64,000 nt of DNA from a candidate division KSB1 bacterium (lineage in GTDB: Bacteria > Zhuqueibacterota > Zhuqueibacteria > Zhuqueibacterales > Zhuqueibacteraceae). Positions 26,836 through 34,942 of this stretch are shown piece by piece. Made by a program: the position numbers and the translations under genes. The stretch is taken from assembly GCA_034506255.1 (NCBI GenBank), contig JAPDPX010000002.1, positions 258,971 to 322,970 of the forward strand, read 5' to 3'. Within the stretch, counting starts at the first letter, position 1. Every line of letters begins with the position of its first letter. The notes under the pieces are model-generated. The model did not search any database and had not been told where the DNA came from. It saw only the letters and a program-made list of their open reading frames with translations.

Positions 26836-27528
26836 TCAGAGCGGCACGCCGCCTGAGATCGAGAATGGCAAAATGCGACCATCGCGGACCTGCAGAGCGG
26901 AGTCTGCAAAGCGCGCGGCCGCCAGACTGTGGGTGACCAGCAACACGGTTTTTCCGCGGGCCATCGCCAATTGCTGCAGCAAAGCCAGGATGTTGTCTCC
27001 GGTTGCGGAATCGAGGTTGCCGGTGGGCTCATCCGCGAGAATTAGGACAGGATCATTGATCAACGCGCGTGCGATCGCCACGCGCTGCTGCTGACCACCG
27101 GAAAGTTGATCGGGAAACGCATCCAGGCGGTCTGCCACACCGAGGCTCTGCAGTAATTCCCGCCCGCGCTCATACAAATCTTCAGGCGGCCGGTCGCGGA
27201 GCTGTGCCGGCAGCAGGACGTTTTCCAGCACCGTCAGCGTGGGCAGCAGGTTGAAAAACTGAAAAACGAAGCCGATTTTCTCACGTCGCAGCAAGGTCAG
27301 CGCAGTTTCGTTCAGGGCGGTCAAATCAACACCATCGAAGAAAATGCGGCCATGCGTCGGACGATCGATTCCGGCAATGAGATTCAACAATGTGCTCTTG
27401 CCTGAGCCGCTTGCGCCATAGAGTGCGAGAAACTGCCCGGCGGAAATGGTCAAATTCACCTCGCGCAACGCGACGACCTCCTGACCCTGCCCGCCATAGA
27501 TTTTGGATACATCCTCCAGCCGAATCAA
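26836..27528 (-). CDS. ABC transporter ATP-binding protein (LolD/MacB type)
   Basis: A 230-residue ATPase. Seen: Walker A YGASGSGKSTLLNLIAG, Q-loop FVFQFFNLLPTLT, signature LSGGQQQRVAIARAL, Walker B LILADEPTGNLDS and the H-loop LVTHSLAAA. Closest to the LolD/YbbA/MacB group that works with FtsX-type permeases. The partner is probably the permease at 23629-26169, on the same strand but 666 bp downstream. The start is ATG 27528. Confidence 0.94.
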   Translation of the reverse strand: MIRLEDVSKIYGGQGQEVVALREVNLTISAGQFLALYGASGSGKSTLLNLIAGIDRPTHGRIFFDGVDLTALNETALTLLRREKIGFVFQFFNLLPTLTVLENVLLPAQLRDRPPEDLYERGRELLQSLGVADRLDAFPDQLSGGQQQRVAIARALINDPVLILADEPTGNLDSATGDNILALLQQLAMARGKTVLLVTHSLAAARFADSALQVRDGRILPFSISGGVPL

Positions 27529-28273
27529 ATGACACCTCGCGCATTATTCCAAGGAAATAAGCCCTCGCACCCTGCTTGCGGGCCGGGCTAAATGAAAACC
27601 CAATTTATGCTCAAGACGAGTCGTGTGCAAGCCTTTCGCCGTTGCTCAGCCCCAAATTTGGAGTTCGGCACGCCTAGCACAAAATTGAATTCCAAATGTT
27701 TAACTGTGAGACAAGGCTGTAACCTTACTGAGTTTTCTGCAACATAATTCGGCCAATTTCCGCCACCTGGCTGATAATTGTCCGCCAGAAACTGCTTTTC
27801 GTGAAGAATCAGTATGTTCAAATTGCCTGCTTAGAAATCAGTTCCGCTGCCGCCGGCCAGCCGAATTTCGATTTAAATTCATTAAAATAAAAGATGGGTC
27901 AGCAATCAGATGTTTGTGGGTGATTTTTTTTCCTGCCACTATTAGTTGTGGCACTTATCTTGCAAATGGATAAGATGTCTTGATTGAAGGGATCAAGGTT
28001 GTACAAGTAGGCGGCTTTTGTGCCTCACATCGGGATGATCTGAGTGTCTATCAAATCCTTTTTTGATGTAGGTTGTATCAGCCTAGGCAGGGTTTTTAGG
28101 AAATTACAGGATTGGTAGACGAATGCAACCTGCACGACACCCTCTCGGTGTGAGGCCAATTTTTTGAATTTTCCTCCAACCCGCAGAAATGGCCGGTTGC
28201 AGCTATTTCTGGTCAACACGCACTCACGGCAAATCCACCCATGTACAGGATGTCGAACCTCCTGGAGGAGTCG
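27529..28273. other. AT-rich divergent intergenic region
   Basis: 745 bp without a convincing gene, lower in GC than its neighbours. Two adjacent hairpins lie at 27934-27953 (TGCCAC/GTGGCA) and 27954-27974 (CTTATC/GATAAG). It probably contains promoters for the ABC genes (minus) and the response regulator (plus), but no clear consensus pair was found. Confidence 0.55.
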
Positions 28274-28957
28274 ATGGAAAAGGGTATTGTGCAACTTTAC
28301 GGCAACGGTGACAGCGCCTCACTGCAATTGGAACACCTGTTGGAGAGCGAAGGATACGCGCTGCAGTGTAGCACGAATCTCGACAATTTGGCGGAAGTTG
28401 TCATCAACCAGAAACCGGCAGCTTTAATCATTGATTTGGACGAGTTCGGTGATCGCGTCTGGTCGGCGTGCATGGAACTACGCGACGAACTCGCCGCGCG
28501 CAAAACCGCGCTGATTCTGATGACTTCGAGCGAGGATGAGAATCTGCGCGTCAAGGCGCTGGAAAGCGGCGCGGATGACATCATCGCCAAGCCCTTTGGC
28601 CCGCGCGAACTGTCGGCACGCATCAAGGCCATCGTCCGGCGTCTGGCGAGCGCAGACGCCAAGAAAATTCGCGTCAAGGACATCGAAATCGATCTCGATG
28701 AACATCGCGTGCGCAAAGCCGGCAAGCCCATCGATCTCACCTACATCCAGTTCAAACTGCTTTATCTGCTGGCCTCGCGGCGCAACAACGTGTTCAGCCG
28801 CAAGGAAATCCTGGAACGGGTGTGGGGAAAAAAGGTCTACGTGACCAACCGTACCGTGGATGTGCACATCAAACGGTTGCGGGAAAAGCTGGGTGAATAC
28901 AAATATCCGTCTCAATACATCGAAACGATCCACGGCACAGGGTATCGTTTCCTCTAA
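28274..28957 (+). CDS. OmpR-type response regulator with atypical receiver domain
   Basis: 227 residues: receiver domain (1-120) and winged-helix DNA-binding domain (about 130-227: YIQFKLLYLLASRRNNVFSR, ILERVWGKKVYVTNRTVDVH, IKRLREKLG, IETIHGTGYRF). The likely phospho-Asp (ALIIDLDEF), the Thr in LMTSSED and the Lys in AKPFGPREL are present. The acidic pair that binds Mg2+ after beta-1 is missing (IVQLYGNGDSAS instead of VVEDE-type). The start is ATG 28274 after GGAGGAG; two upstream ATGs at 28241 and 28250 are less likely. No histidine kinase is nearby. Confidence 0.88.
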   Translation: MEKGIVQLYGNGDSASLQLEHLLESEGYALQCSTNLDNLAEVVINQKPAALIIDLDEFGDRVWSACMELRDELAARKTALILMTSSEDENLRVKALESGADDIIAKPFGPRELSARIKAIVRRLASADAKKIRVKDIEIDLDEHRVRKAGKPIDLTYIQFKLLYLLASRRNNVFSRKEILERVWGKKVYVTNRTVDVHIKRLREKLGEYKYPSQYIETIHGTGYRFL

Positions 28958-29313
28958 TACCTCATTTTTCCTCCCTCCGGGCCCCTGGCGCAAGCTGGGG
29001 GCTTTTTATTTTTGTTCGCTCCTGCCTACTGCATGCCCTTCCCCGAAAAAACAATTGTCCCCGGTGAGTTCGCTCCCCAATCTGTCCGGGTCCGGCACTT
29101 CCCCTTCCGGCAGGCTTGACATTCTGAAGGTCCTGGCATACAGTGGCACAATTTCCCCGGTCAAATTCGCCAACCTTCGGGCAGGATTGGTTTCGGCTGG
29201 CTTGCGAGGGGATGGAAGATTTTCCCGCGTGATTGCCGGCGCGGCAGATGCATTCCCATTGCAGGACAGCGACAGGTGAAAGCATGCGCGGCCTGAGCCG
29301 CTGGATGGCAACT
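28958..29313. other. Convergent intergenic gap after the response regulator
   Basis: No gene is recognised. It holds the response regulator terminator (28981-29013). Nothing further is seen. Confidence 0.5.
28981..29013 (+). terminator. Intrinsic terminator of the response regulator gene
   Basis: A 9-bp stem (two G-T pairs), GCCCCTGGC with GCTGGGGGC around a GCAA tetraloop (28981-29002), followed by TTTTTATTTTT. Confidence 0.85.
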
Positions 29314-30123
29314 TCAGCGCAGCGGCGGCTCCGCCATTTTCTCCGAGCGATAGTAGAAAAACAGAAAGGCGCCGGCCACCGCGCCCAACACGTGCCACAG
29401 CGCATGGCCCTGCAGCCAGCTCGCCGGTGCACACAGGATCCTGGTGTAATCAAGCAGCCAGGCCGCAAAGCCCGTGAGCAGTGAGAGCAGCGCAGCATGC
29501 AGCAAGCGTGCATCCGCGTGCACGGGAGTGGGCCGCTGCCGTTCAAGCCACAACGCCACGAGAATAAGACCGCCGAAAAGCCACCGCCGCAGAAACGGTG
29601 CGGCGAGCAGCAGGCCGGCCAGCAAGAAGTTTGAAACGAGGTAGGCCGCCACGAACACGTGTTTGCGCATTGGCCGTGCACGCGAGAGATTGTAAAGCAG
29701 AATGAAAGTCGCGAACAAGTACATCCCCATCAGATCAGCGAACTGGCCGGCAAAGGTGAGCGAGGCATGATAGAAGGCGGTGCCGAGCCCGATCAAGATC
29801 AAGGTGACGCCGTAGAGCACGGGATAGCCGAGCTGGCGCGTCATCACGTTCGGATACCGGCTTCCGGTGTTCTCTGCATGATCCTGGCGGCACCGGCCAA
29901 TCACCAACAGCCCGATGAGTGTGAAGCTCAAGCCTGACCAGGCGTTGGCAGGTTGTGCAACCGCGCCAGGCCGGATCTCTTCACAGAAGCAGGCAGTCGG
30001 CATACAGCTCGCCGGCCGCCAGTCGGACCAGGAATAGTCTTGAAGGCTCCAGTAAAACGCGAGGCAGAGAATCATCATCGCCCCCACTACCGCGGGCCAA
30101 TAGGGTCTTATTGGAAGAGACAT
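29314..30123 (-). CDS. Ceramidase (alkaline ceramidase/PF05875-like) membrane protein
   Basis: 269 residues with about seven membrane segments. Conserved features of the alkaline ceramidase/CREST group: CFCEEIRPGAVAQPANAWSG near the N-terminus, GLGTAFYHASLTFAGQFADL (His, Ser and Asp of the Zn site) and GHALWHVLGAVAGAFLFFYY (two His). The family are Zn-dependent intramembrane amide hydrolases. In a bacterium the substrate could be a sphingolipid, another N-acyl lipid or unknown. The start is ATG 30123; the frame stays open upstream without similarity. Convergent with the response regulator. Confidence 0.82.
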   Translation of the reverse strand: MSLPIRPYWPAVVGAMMILCLAFYWSLQDYSWSDWRPASCMPTACFCEEIRPGAVAQPANAWSGLSFTLIGLLVIGRCRQDHAENTGSRYPNVMTRQLGYPVLYGVTLILIGLGTAFYHASLTFAGQFADLMGMYLFATFILLYNLSRARPMRKHVFVAAYLVSNFLLAGLLLAAPFLRRWLFGGLILVALWLERQRPTPVHADARLLHAALLSLLTGFAAWLLDYTRILCAPASWLQGHALWHVLGAVAGAFLFFYYRSEKMAEPPLR

Positions 30124-30453
30124 CGCATCAAGCCCCGCAAGTTGGTGACTTGTGAACACAAGTGTTTTTAGTAAGCCAGTTGGTTTGTTTTGTTGGAGAA
30201 ATTTTTTACTCCCGAGGCAATGATTCGTGCCGAGAATAATCAACCTTTGCCAAAGCTGCAAGCCCGATCTGCCCGCATGACAAGTGGCCGCCCGCTTGCG
30301 GTAACGATTTGGGAATTTGCGTGTGATGGCACGCGCAAGTAGAGACGGGGCAGGCCGCATTTCATGCCGCTTTTCCCCTGCCAAGACCCTTTCACCCGCG
30401 GCCTGCACCACCCTCCGCCGGCCACAACAAACATCAACCATCGAGAGTCGATC
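30124..30453. other. Divergent promoter region, no gene
   Basis: 330 bp between the divergent ceramidase and exported-protein genes. AT-rich at 30130-30240. No clear promoter pair or gene is identified. Confidence 0.5.
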
Positions 30454-30977
30454 ATGATCAGAAAATTTTTCGCAGTGAGCGTGGCAGTCGTGTCTCTGAT
30501 CCTTGCCGGGCCGGTCAGCGCCCAGCAAATACTCATTGAACAACTTCGTTCATTCCAGCCATTTTTGGATAAAACCTGGAAAGGTGAATTCAAGAACTCA
30601 ACCAGGGAAAAACCGATGTTCGACGTCGCGCGCTGGGGGCGCGCGCTGAACGGCACTGCCGTTCGCAGCCTCCACTCCGTCAATAACGGCGAATATGGCG
30701 GGGAAGCCATCATATTTTGGGATAAGGGCAAACAAAGCCTGGTGTTTTTTACTTCACCACCGCGGGATTTTACACCATCGGCACACTGTCTTGCGAAGAC
30801 GGCAAGTTCATCAGTCACGAATATGTGACCGGCAACCCCAACGGCATCACAGAAGTCAAGGCCATTGCCGAGGCCACCGCCGATGGCAGGATGCTGAGCA
30901 GGTCGCAATACGTGCAGAATGGAAAGTGGGTCGATGGCCACGAAGTGCTTTACGTGGAAGATGCCCCGCGCAAGTGA
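30454..30977 (+). pseudogene. Exported protein of unknown function, frameshifted at a T6 run
   Basis: The N-terminal frame (30454-30828) starts with a signal peptide (MIRKFFAVSVAVVSLILAGP, cleavage near SAQQ), then FQPFLDKTWKGEFKNST and GEAIIFWDKGKQSLVFF. After the T run at 30745-30750 the sequence makes sense only in the -1 frame: YFTTAGFYTIGTLSCEDGKF, HEYVTGNPNGITEVKAIAEA, and RMLSRSQYVQNGKW to VEDAPRK, stop 30975-30977. Restored length is about 174 residues, resembling small periplasmic DUF1579-like proteins. One missing T (or two extra) explains the shift. It is a decayed gene, an assembly error or, less likely, slippage. Confidence 0.75.
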
Positions 30978-31474
30978 TCTTCAAGTAGCCCGGCTGAGTG
31001 TGCGGTCCCTCCGTCTCTGCCGCTTCCCTCTGCAGAGTCGGCTACTCTCCTCCTTTGCGAGCATCGCTGTTCCCATCAACTGGCGGCCCGGGGTTGACTG
31101 CAAGCGCCGCGCAGCAACAAAAGTGTTTCAGCAGGAGCCCGCGGTGACCTCGAAAAACTTCGGTACGGCAGCTCCGGCTGAAACACTTTCGAGCGGAGGC
31201 CGTGGCCGCGGCACAAGCTGCCCGTCTGCCAGTCAGGGTAGGCCGCGAATGCGCTGCATGATCTTTGCAGTTGTGATCGTTTTGCAGGGATAATACCTGC
31301 TGTCGGCAGATCGCAGCATGCTGTGCCGGCGGCGATCAAACCGGCATCATTCTTCCCGCGCCCCGGCAAATATTCCTTGCGAATTTCGCCAAAAACGATA
31401 GATTTCGCCTTGTCATTTTATGAATTCGCGGCGTTGCCCGATTGCTTTCGAGTGAGGCCCATTGCCTGTTTCAC
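30978..31474. other. Intergenic region with a long inverted repeat
   Basis: 497 bp, no gene. It contains the 70-nt imperfect hairpin at 31120-31189 and a stretch of AT-rich sequence near 31375-31440 that may hold the promoter of the Cys-rich protein. Confidence 0.5.
31120..31189. repeat. Long imperfect inverted repeat
   Basis: AAAGTGTTTCAGC (31120-31132) pairs with GCTGAAACACTTT (31177-31189). After one mismatch GGAGC (31134-31138) pairs with GCTCC (31171-31175). The 32-nt loop holds further complementary bits. There is no T-run, so it is not a classical terminator; perhaps a palindromic mobile unit. Confidence 0.55.
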
Positions 31475-31891
31475 ATGCGCCAAAGCAGAACTAGAAAAAA
31501 TGCTGCACCGCAGCGGCGGGCAAAAGCCCTGCTGCTCGCAGCTGCTTTGCTGACCGCCTCCATGCCATTGCTGCGCGCGGAAGGTGCAGGCCTCTGCTGT
31601 TCCATGTCTGCCGCGCGTTCCCCCCAAGCCCTCTGCTGCACAGGCAAAGCCCGGGCATCGATGATGTGCTGCACCAACGAGTCCATGCCACCTGCTGATC
31701 ACGCCACGCTGGTTCCCGCCGCTACGGGTCAATCGTTGCGACTGCTGCCCGCGTGCACAACTCTGCTTGCTGCTGACGCAGTGGAGCAGGCGCAGCATTC
31801 CTGCAGGAACGTGGTGTCGGCCTGTCTCGTTTCGCTGTCAGGGCTGACCGGCACACACCGTCATCTTCTCCTCTCTGTTTTCCTCATTTGA
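31475..31891 (+). CDS. Small Cys-rich exported protein, possible metal-binding
   Basis: About 138 residues. A basic N-terminus (RQSRTRKNAAPQRRAKA) is followed by a hydrophobic signal segment (LLLAAALLTASMPLL) and LRAEGAG. The mature part has paired cysteines with methionines: LCCSM, ALCCTG and MMCCTNESM, plus two later single Cys. Such CC-M clusters suit soft metals, and a copper/silver efflux island starts 0.9 kb downstream. No family recognised. The start is ATG 31475; an alternative TTG at 31442 exists. The frame could also be spurious. Confidence 0.45.
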   Translation: MRQSRTRKNAAPQRRAKALLLAAALLTASMPLLRAEGAGLCCSMSAARSPQALCCTGKARASMMCCTNESMPPADHATLVPAATGQSLRLLPACTTLLAADAVEQAQHSCRNVVSACLVSLSGLTGTHRHLLLSVFLI

Positions 31892-32048
31892 GCGCCCGTG
31901 CAAGGGAGTAGTACGCCCGCTCCCTCCTTCTTCACCTTTGCCATCACCGTTTTTGGGGATGCCATGAGCAGCGCTGCCGGCGGATGGTCCGCCGGGGTGT
32001 CGATGCTTGCCGGAACCCCGAGGCAGCGCATGACCCGGAAAGGTCCAC

Positions 32049-32780
32049 ATGAAAGTGGCCGTCGTGATTCCAGCTTGCAATGAGGAACGCGCCATCGGCA
32101 AAGTGGTCGCGGCGATCCCGCGTCCGCCGGTGAGTGCGATCATCGTTGTCAACAACAATTCCAGCGATCACACCGCCGAGGTGGCGCGAGCCGCAGGAGC
32201 GCAGGTGGTGGAGGAGCCGCGGGCCGGCTATGGCGCCGCCTGCCTCACCGGCGTGAATGCGGCGGAGCAGCTCGGCGCAGACCTGATTGTCTTTCTCGAT
32301 GGCGACTACAGCGATTACCCCGAGGAAATTCCCGAGCTGATCGCGCCGATTCTCGCAGCGCAGGCGGACATGGTCATCGGCTCCCGCATTCTCGGGCAAC
32401 GCGAGCCGGGTTCCCTGACACCACAACAACGCTTCGGCGGCTGGCTGGCGTGCCGGCTCATGAAGCTGTTTTTCGGCGCACAGTACACCGACCTGGGACC
32501 CTTTCGCGCCATCACGCTGCCGGCCTTGCGACGCCTCAACATGCAGGATCGCAACTACGGCTGGACTGTTGAAATGCAGATCAAGGCGGCGCGCGCCGGC
32601 TTGCGCGTGCAGGAAATCCCGGTGCGCTATCGCAGGCGGATCGGGGTCTCGAAAGTTTCGGGCACCGTAAAGGGCGTGTTCATGGCAGGCTGTAAAATTC
32701 TCTGGACGATTTTCAAGTATGCTGTGCAAACTGCGCCGCAGGGTGTCGAATCCGGGGAACGACGACACGTTGCCGGATAA
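32049..32780 (+). CDS. GT2 family glycosyltransferase (dolichyl-phosphate mannosyltransferase-like)
   Basis: 243 residues. Seen: VAVVIPACNEERAIGKVV, IIVVNNNSSDHTAEVARAAG, GAACLTGVNAA, the DxD-type FLDGDYSDYPEE, IGSRILGQREPGSL, YTDLGPFRAITLPAL and RYRRRIGVSKVSGTVKG. This is the cytoplasmic GT2 domain that moves a sugar from a nucleotide to a polyprenyl or lipid acceptor. No C-terminal membrane anchor. The start is ATG 32049 with AAAGG upstream. It lies 44 bp before the efflux genes, so it may share a transcript, but no functional link is evident. Confidence 0.92.
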   Translation: MKVAVVIPACNEERAIGKVVAAIPRPPVSAIIVVNNNSSDHTAEVARAAGAQVVEEPRAGYGAACLTGVNAAEQLGADLIVFLDGDYSDYPEEIPELIAPILAAQADMVIGSRILGQREPGSLTPQQRFGGWLACRLMKLFFGAQYTDLGPFRAITLPALRRLNMQDRNYGWTVEMQIKAARAGLRVQEIPVRYRRRIGVSKVSGTVKGVFMAGCKILWTIFKYAVQTAPQGVESGERRHVAG

Positions 32781-32824
32781 AAACCAGGCGGTGCTGGAAT
32801 GACATTCCGCATTTCAAACCAATC

Positions 32825-34090
32825 ATGAAATCAATCGTTTTCTCATTTGTCTGTGCGCTGCTGCTTTGTTGGGGAGGGAAGACCGCGGCTCTGGCGCAAA
32901 GTGAGCACGGTGAAACCGTCAGCCTTGCCGCCCTTCTCCGTGAGGCGCGCGCGCGCAATCCCGAGATTCGTGCGGCGCAGAAAAGATGGCAGGCGATGCA
33001 AGCGCGCATCAAACCGGCCGTCACCCTCGAAGATCCGCAAATCGGTTTGCAAGTGATGTATGTGCCGTATCCGCTGCGCAACGCTTTTAAGAATGAGCGC
33101 GCCCTCACCATCAGCCAGATGTTCGAGTTTCCCGGCAAGCTCGGCCTCATGTCCGGCATGGCCAAGCGCGAGGCACAAGCCAGCGGCGCGGAGTATGAAC
33201 GTGTCGTGTTGCGTGTGTTGACGGAGGTCAAGAAGATCTACTTCATGCTCTTTCATCTCGATTATGAGCTCGCGAACAACCGTGAAAACCGTGCGCTGAT
33301 GCGGCAATTCATCGAAATCGCCAGCGTCAAATACGCCACCGGCATGGGCTTGCAGCCGGACATCCTCAAGGCGCAAACCGAGTATTCGATGATGTTCAAC
33401 GACAGCCTGATGCTGGCGCAAGAACGCCGCTCGATGGCGGCGATGCTCAACGCTCTGTTGGATCGTCCGCGCGATAGCCACGTGCCGGTGATTCACGAAC
33501 ATTTCGATCCGCGCCACCATTCCTTCAATCTGGATTCGCTGGTGCAAACGGCGTTTGCCCATCGCCCCGAATTGAAAAACATGCAGGCGATGGCGGACAT
33601 GTATCAACTCTCCGCCCGTTTGGCGCGCCGCGAATATTTTCCCAATTTTATGTTGAGCTACACGCATCGAAAAATGCCGGAGATGAAAACGTGGGACGCG
33701 ATGGTTTCGTTCAACGTTCCGCTCTATTTTTGGCGCAACGAAAAATTGCGCGTGCAGGAAGCCGATGCCAACTATCAAATGGCAGATGCCAGTTTACAGT
33801 CGATGCACAACATGGTGCGTGCAGAAGTGGAAAGCGCCTTCTACAAAGTTGAACAGGCGGCGCGCAGCGTGCGGCTTTTTCAACACACCATCATCCCGCA
33901 GGCCGAGCAATCGCTGCTGGCCAGCCGTGCCGCTTATGAGAACAACAAGGTGGATTTCCTCATGCTGCTCGACAGCCAGCGCACGCTGCGCGAACTCAAA
34001 CTCGCCGCGCATCAGGCGCTGGCGGATTTCGGCACAAGGCTCGCGGAGCTGGAGCTGGCGGTCGGAACGCAACTTGTAAATTTGGATTGA
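32825..34090 (+). CDS. TolC-family outer membrane efflux protein (CusC-like)
   Basis: Outer-membrane channel of a tripartite heavy-metal pump. 421 residues with an N-terminal signal peptide (KSIVFSFVCALLLCWGG, cleavage near ALAQ) and no lipobox. Then two TolC/OEP repeats with long coiled-coil helices: LAALLREARARNPEIRAAQK, ISQMFEFPGKLGLMSGMAKR, and the C-terminal ASRAAYENNKVDFLMLLDSQ. The methionine content is high. It is first of the efflux genes, but its presumed partner adaptor starts 852 bp downstream, across a minus-strand gene pair. Confidence 0.9.
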   Translation: MKSIVFSFVCALLLCWGGKTAALAQSEHGETVSLAALLREARARNPEIRAAQKRWQAMQARIKPAVTLEDPQIGLQVMYVPYPLRNAFKNERALTISQMFEFPGKLGLMSGMAKREAQASGAEYERVVLRVLTEVKKIYFMLFHLDYELANNRENRALMRQFIEIASVKYATGMGLQPDILKAQTEYSMMFNDSLMLAQERRSMAAMLNALLDRPRDSHVPVIHEHFDPRHHSFNLDSLVQTAFAHRPELKNMQAMADMYQLSARLARREYFPNFMLSYTHRKMPEMKTWDAMVSFNVPLYFWRNEKLRVQEADANYQMADASLQSMHNMVRAEVESAFYKVEQAARSVRLFQHTIIPQAEQSLLASRAAYENNKVDFLMLLDSQRTLRELKLAAHQALADFGTRLAELELAVGTQLVNLD

Positions 34091-34201
34091 GGGAAATAGG
34101 CAAGATTAAACTGGCGATGCGAGTGCGAACAAAATTATTCTCGAAGCGGGCGTGGTTGGGAAAGGACACTTTCGTGGAAAGCGTGGTACCCGATGAACCA
34201 C

Positions 34202-34447
34202 TCACACGATTGCAAGTTCGCGAACGTGCAGCATATCGCGGCGGGTTGCCGGTCGCAGCGCCGTTGCCGGAACCGAGGTCACGGCAACTGTTTCGCCATT
34301 ACCAGCGAAAAACTCGACTTCGTAGCCCTCAGGATACCGATCGGTTGCCGGATGATGTTCAACGATTGTCCCCATGTCCCCGGCAAAAAGATTTTCGTCG
34401 GGCAGGTCTTGAACGAGGACGACTCTGGAGAATAATGGAAAACTCAT
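34202..34447 (-). CDS. DUF4926 domain protein
   Basis: 81 residues matching DUF4926: SRVVLVQDLPDENLFAGDMG, TIVEHHP, YEVEFFAGNGETVAVTSVPA, LRPATRRD. A small SH3-like beta-barrel is likely (inference). The start is ATG 34447, which overlaps the DUF6883 stop by 4 nt. It forms a two-gene coupled unit with DUF6883, on the strand opposite to the efflux genes. Possible antitoxin- or immunity-type partner (hypothesis). Confidence 0.82.
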   Translation of the reverse strand: MSFPLFSRVVLVQDLPDENLFAGDMGTIVEHHPATDRYPEGYEVEFFAGNGETVAVTSVPATALRPATRRDMLHVRELAIV

Positions 34448-34782
34448 GGTTGTTTCTCCGGAATGAGAGTGACAAAGCGGGCGACAGATTCGCCTTGGCG
34501 AATCATCCAAATAGATCGAATCCACCGCCGTTGGCCATTAGGACCGGCGAGAGGTGCAACAATCTCATATTTTACGCCATAAATGGATTGTTTTCCCGGC
34601 AACGCTTCGAGCGGCAAATGTTGCTCGCGCAAGTCTTTCTCGAGAATTTGCCACTGCGCTTGCTGGTAGCCAAGCTGCATCAGATATCGCGCTTTGGATT
34701 CGCCATCGGGATTTGAGAGATCTAGAACATAATCGCGCAATTTCTCAGGAGCAATGATGGTTGTTGTCTGTGAAAGTTTCAC
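34444..34782 (-). CDS. DUF6883 domain protein
   Basis: 112 residues matching DUF6883: IIAPEKLRDYVLDLSNPDGE, SKARYLMQLGYQQAQWQILE, YGVKYEIVAPLAGPNGQ and IRSIWMIRQGESVARFVTLI. DUF6883 is also found fused to the ends of phage head and polymorphic-toxin-like proteins, so a toxin-like role is possible but untested. First gene of the coupled DUF6883-DUF4926 pair, with an AT-rich upstream region (34783-34942) shared with the adaptor gene. Confidence 0.85.
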   Translation of the reverse strand: MKLSQTTTIIAPEKLRDYVLDLSNPDGESKARYLMQLGYQQAQWQILEKDLREQHLPLEALPGKQSIYGVKYEIVAPLAGPNGQRRWIRSIWMIRQGESVARFVTLIPEKQP

Positions 34783-34942
34783 CCAATGTCATTTTGGTGA
34801 ATTAGATTCATGGCATCATTTTTTAACAAAATACGAGGTTTTGCCGCAAAACGCAATATTTTTGGGTTCAAGTTTTATTTTTCAACCAATGGTTCGAAGC
34901 CTGGTGCAGCAAATTTTCCACATGAAAATAGCGAGGTGAAAT

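Noticed and set aside
30741..30753. Programmed -1 ribosomal frameshift at the T6 run
   Set aside because: The codon phase GTG TTT TTT does not allow tandem re-pairing in both sites and no obvious downstream pseudoknot was seen; error or decay is simpler.
34087..34716. 209-codon plus-strand frame after the CusC-like gene
   Set aside because: It overlaps the DUF4926 and DUF6883 genes on the other strand, which match their families over full length.
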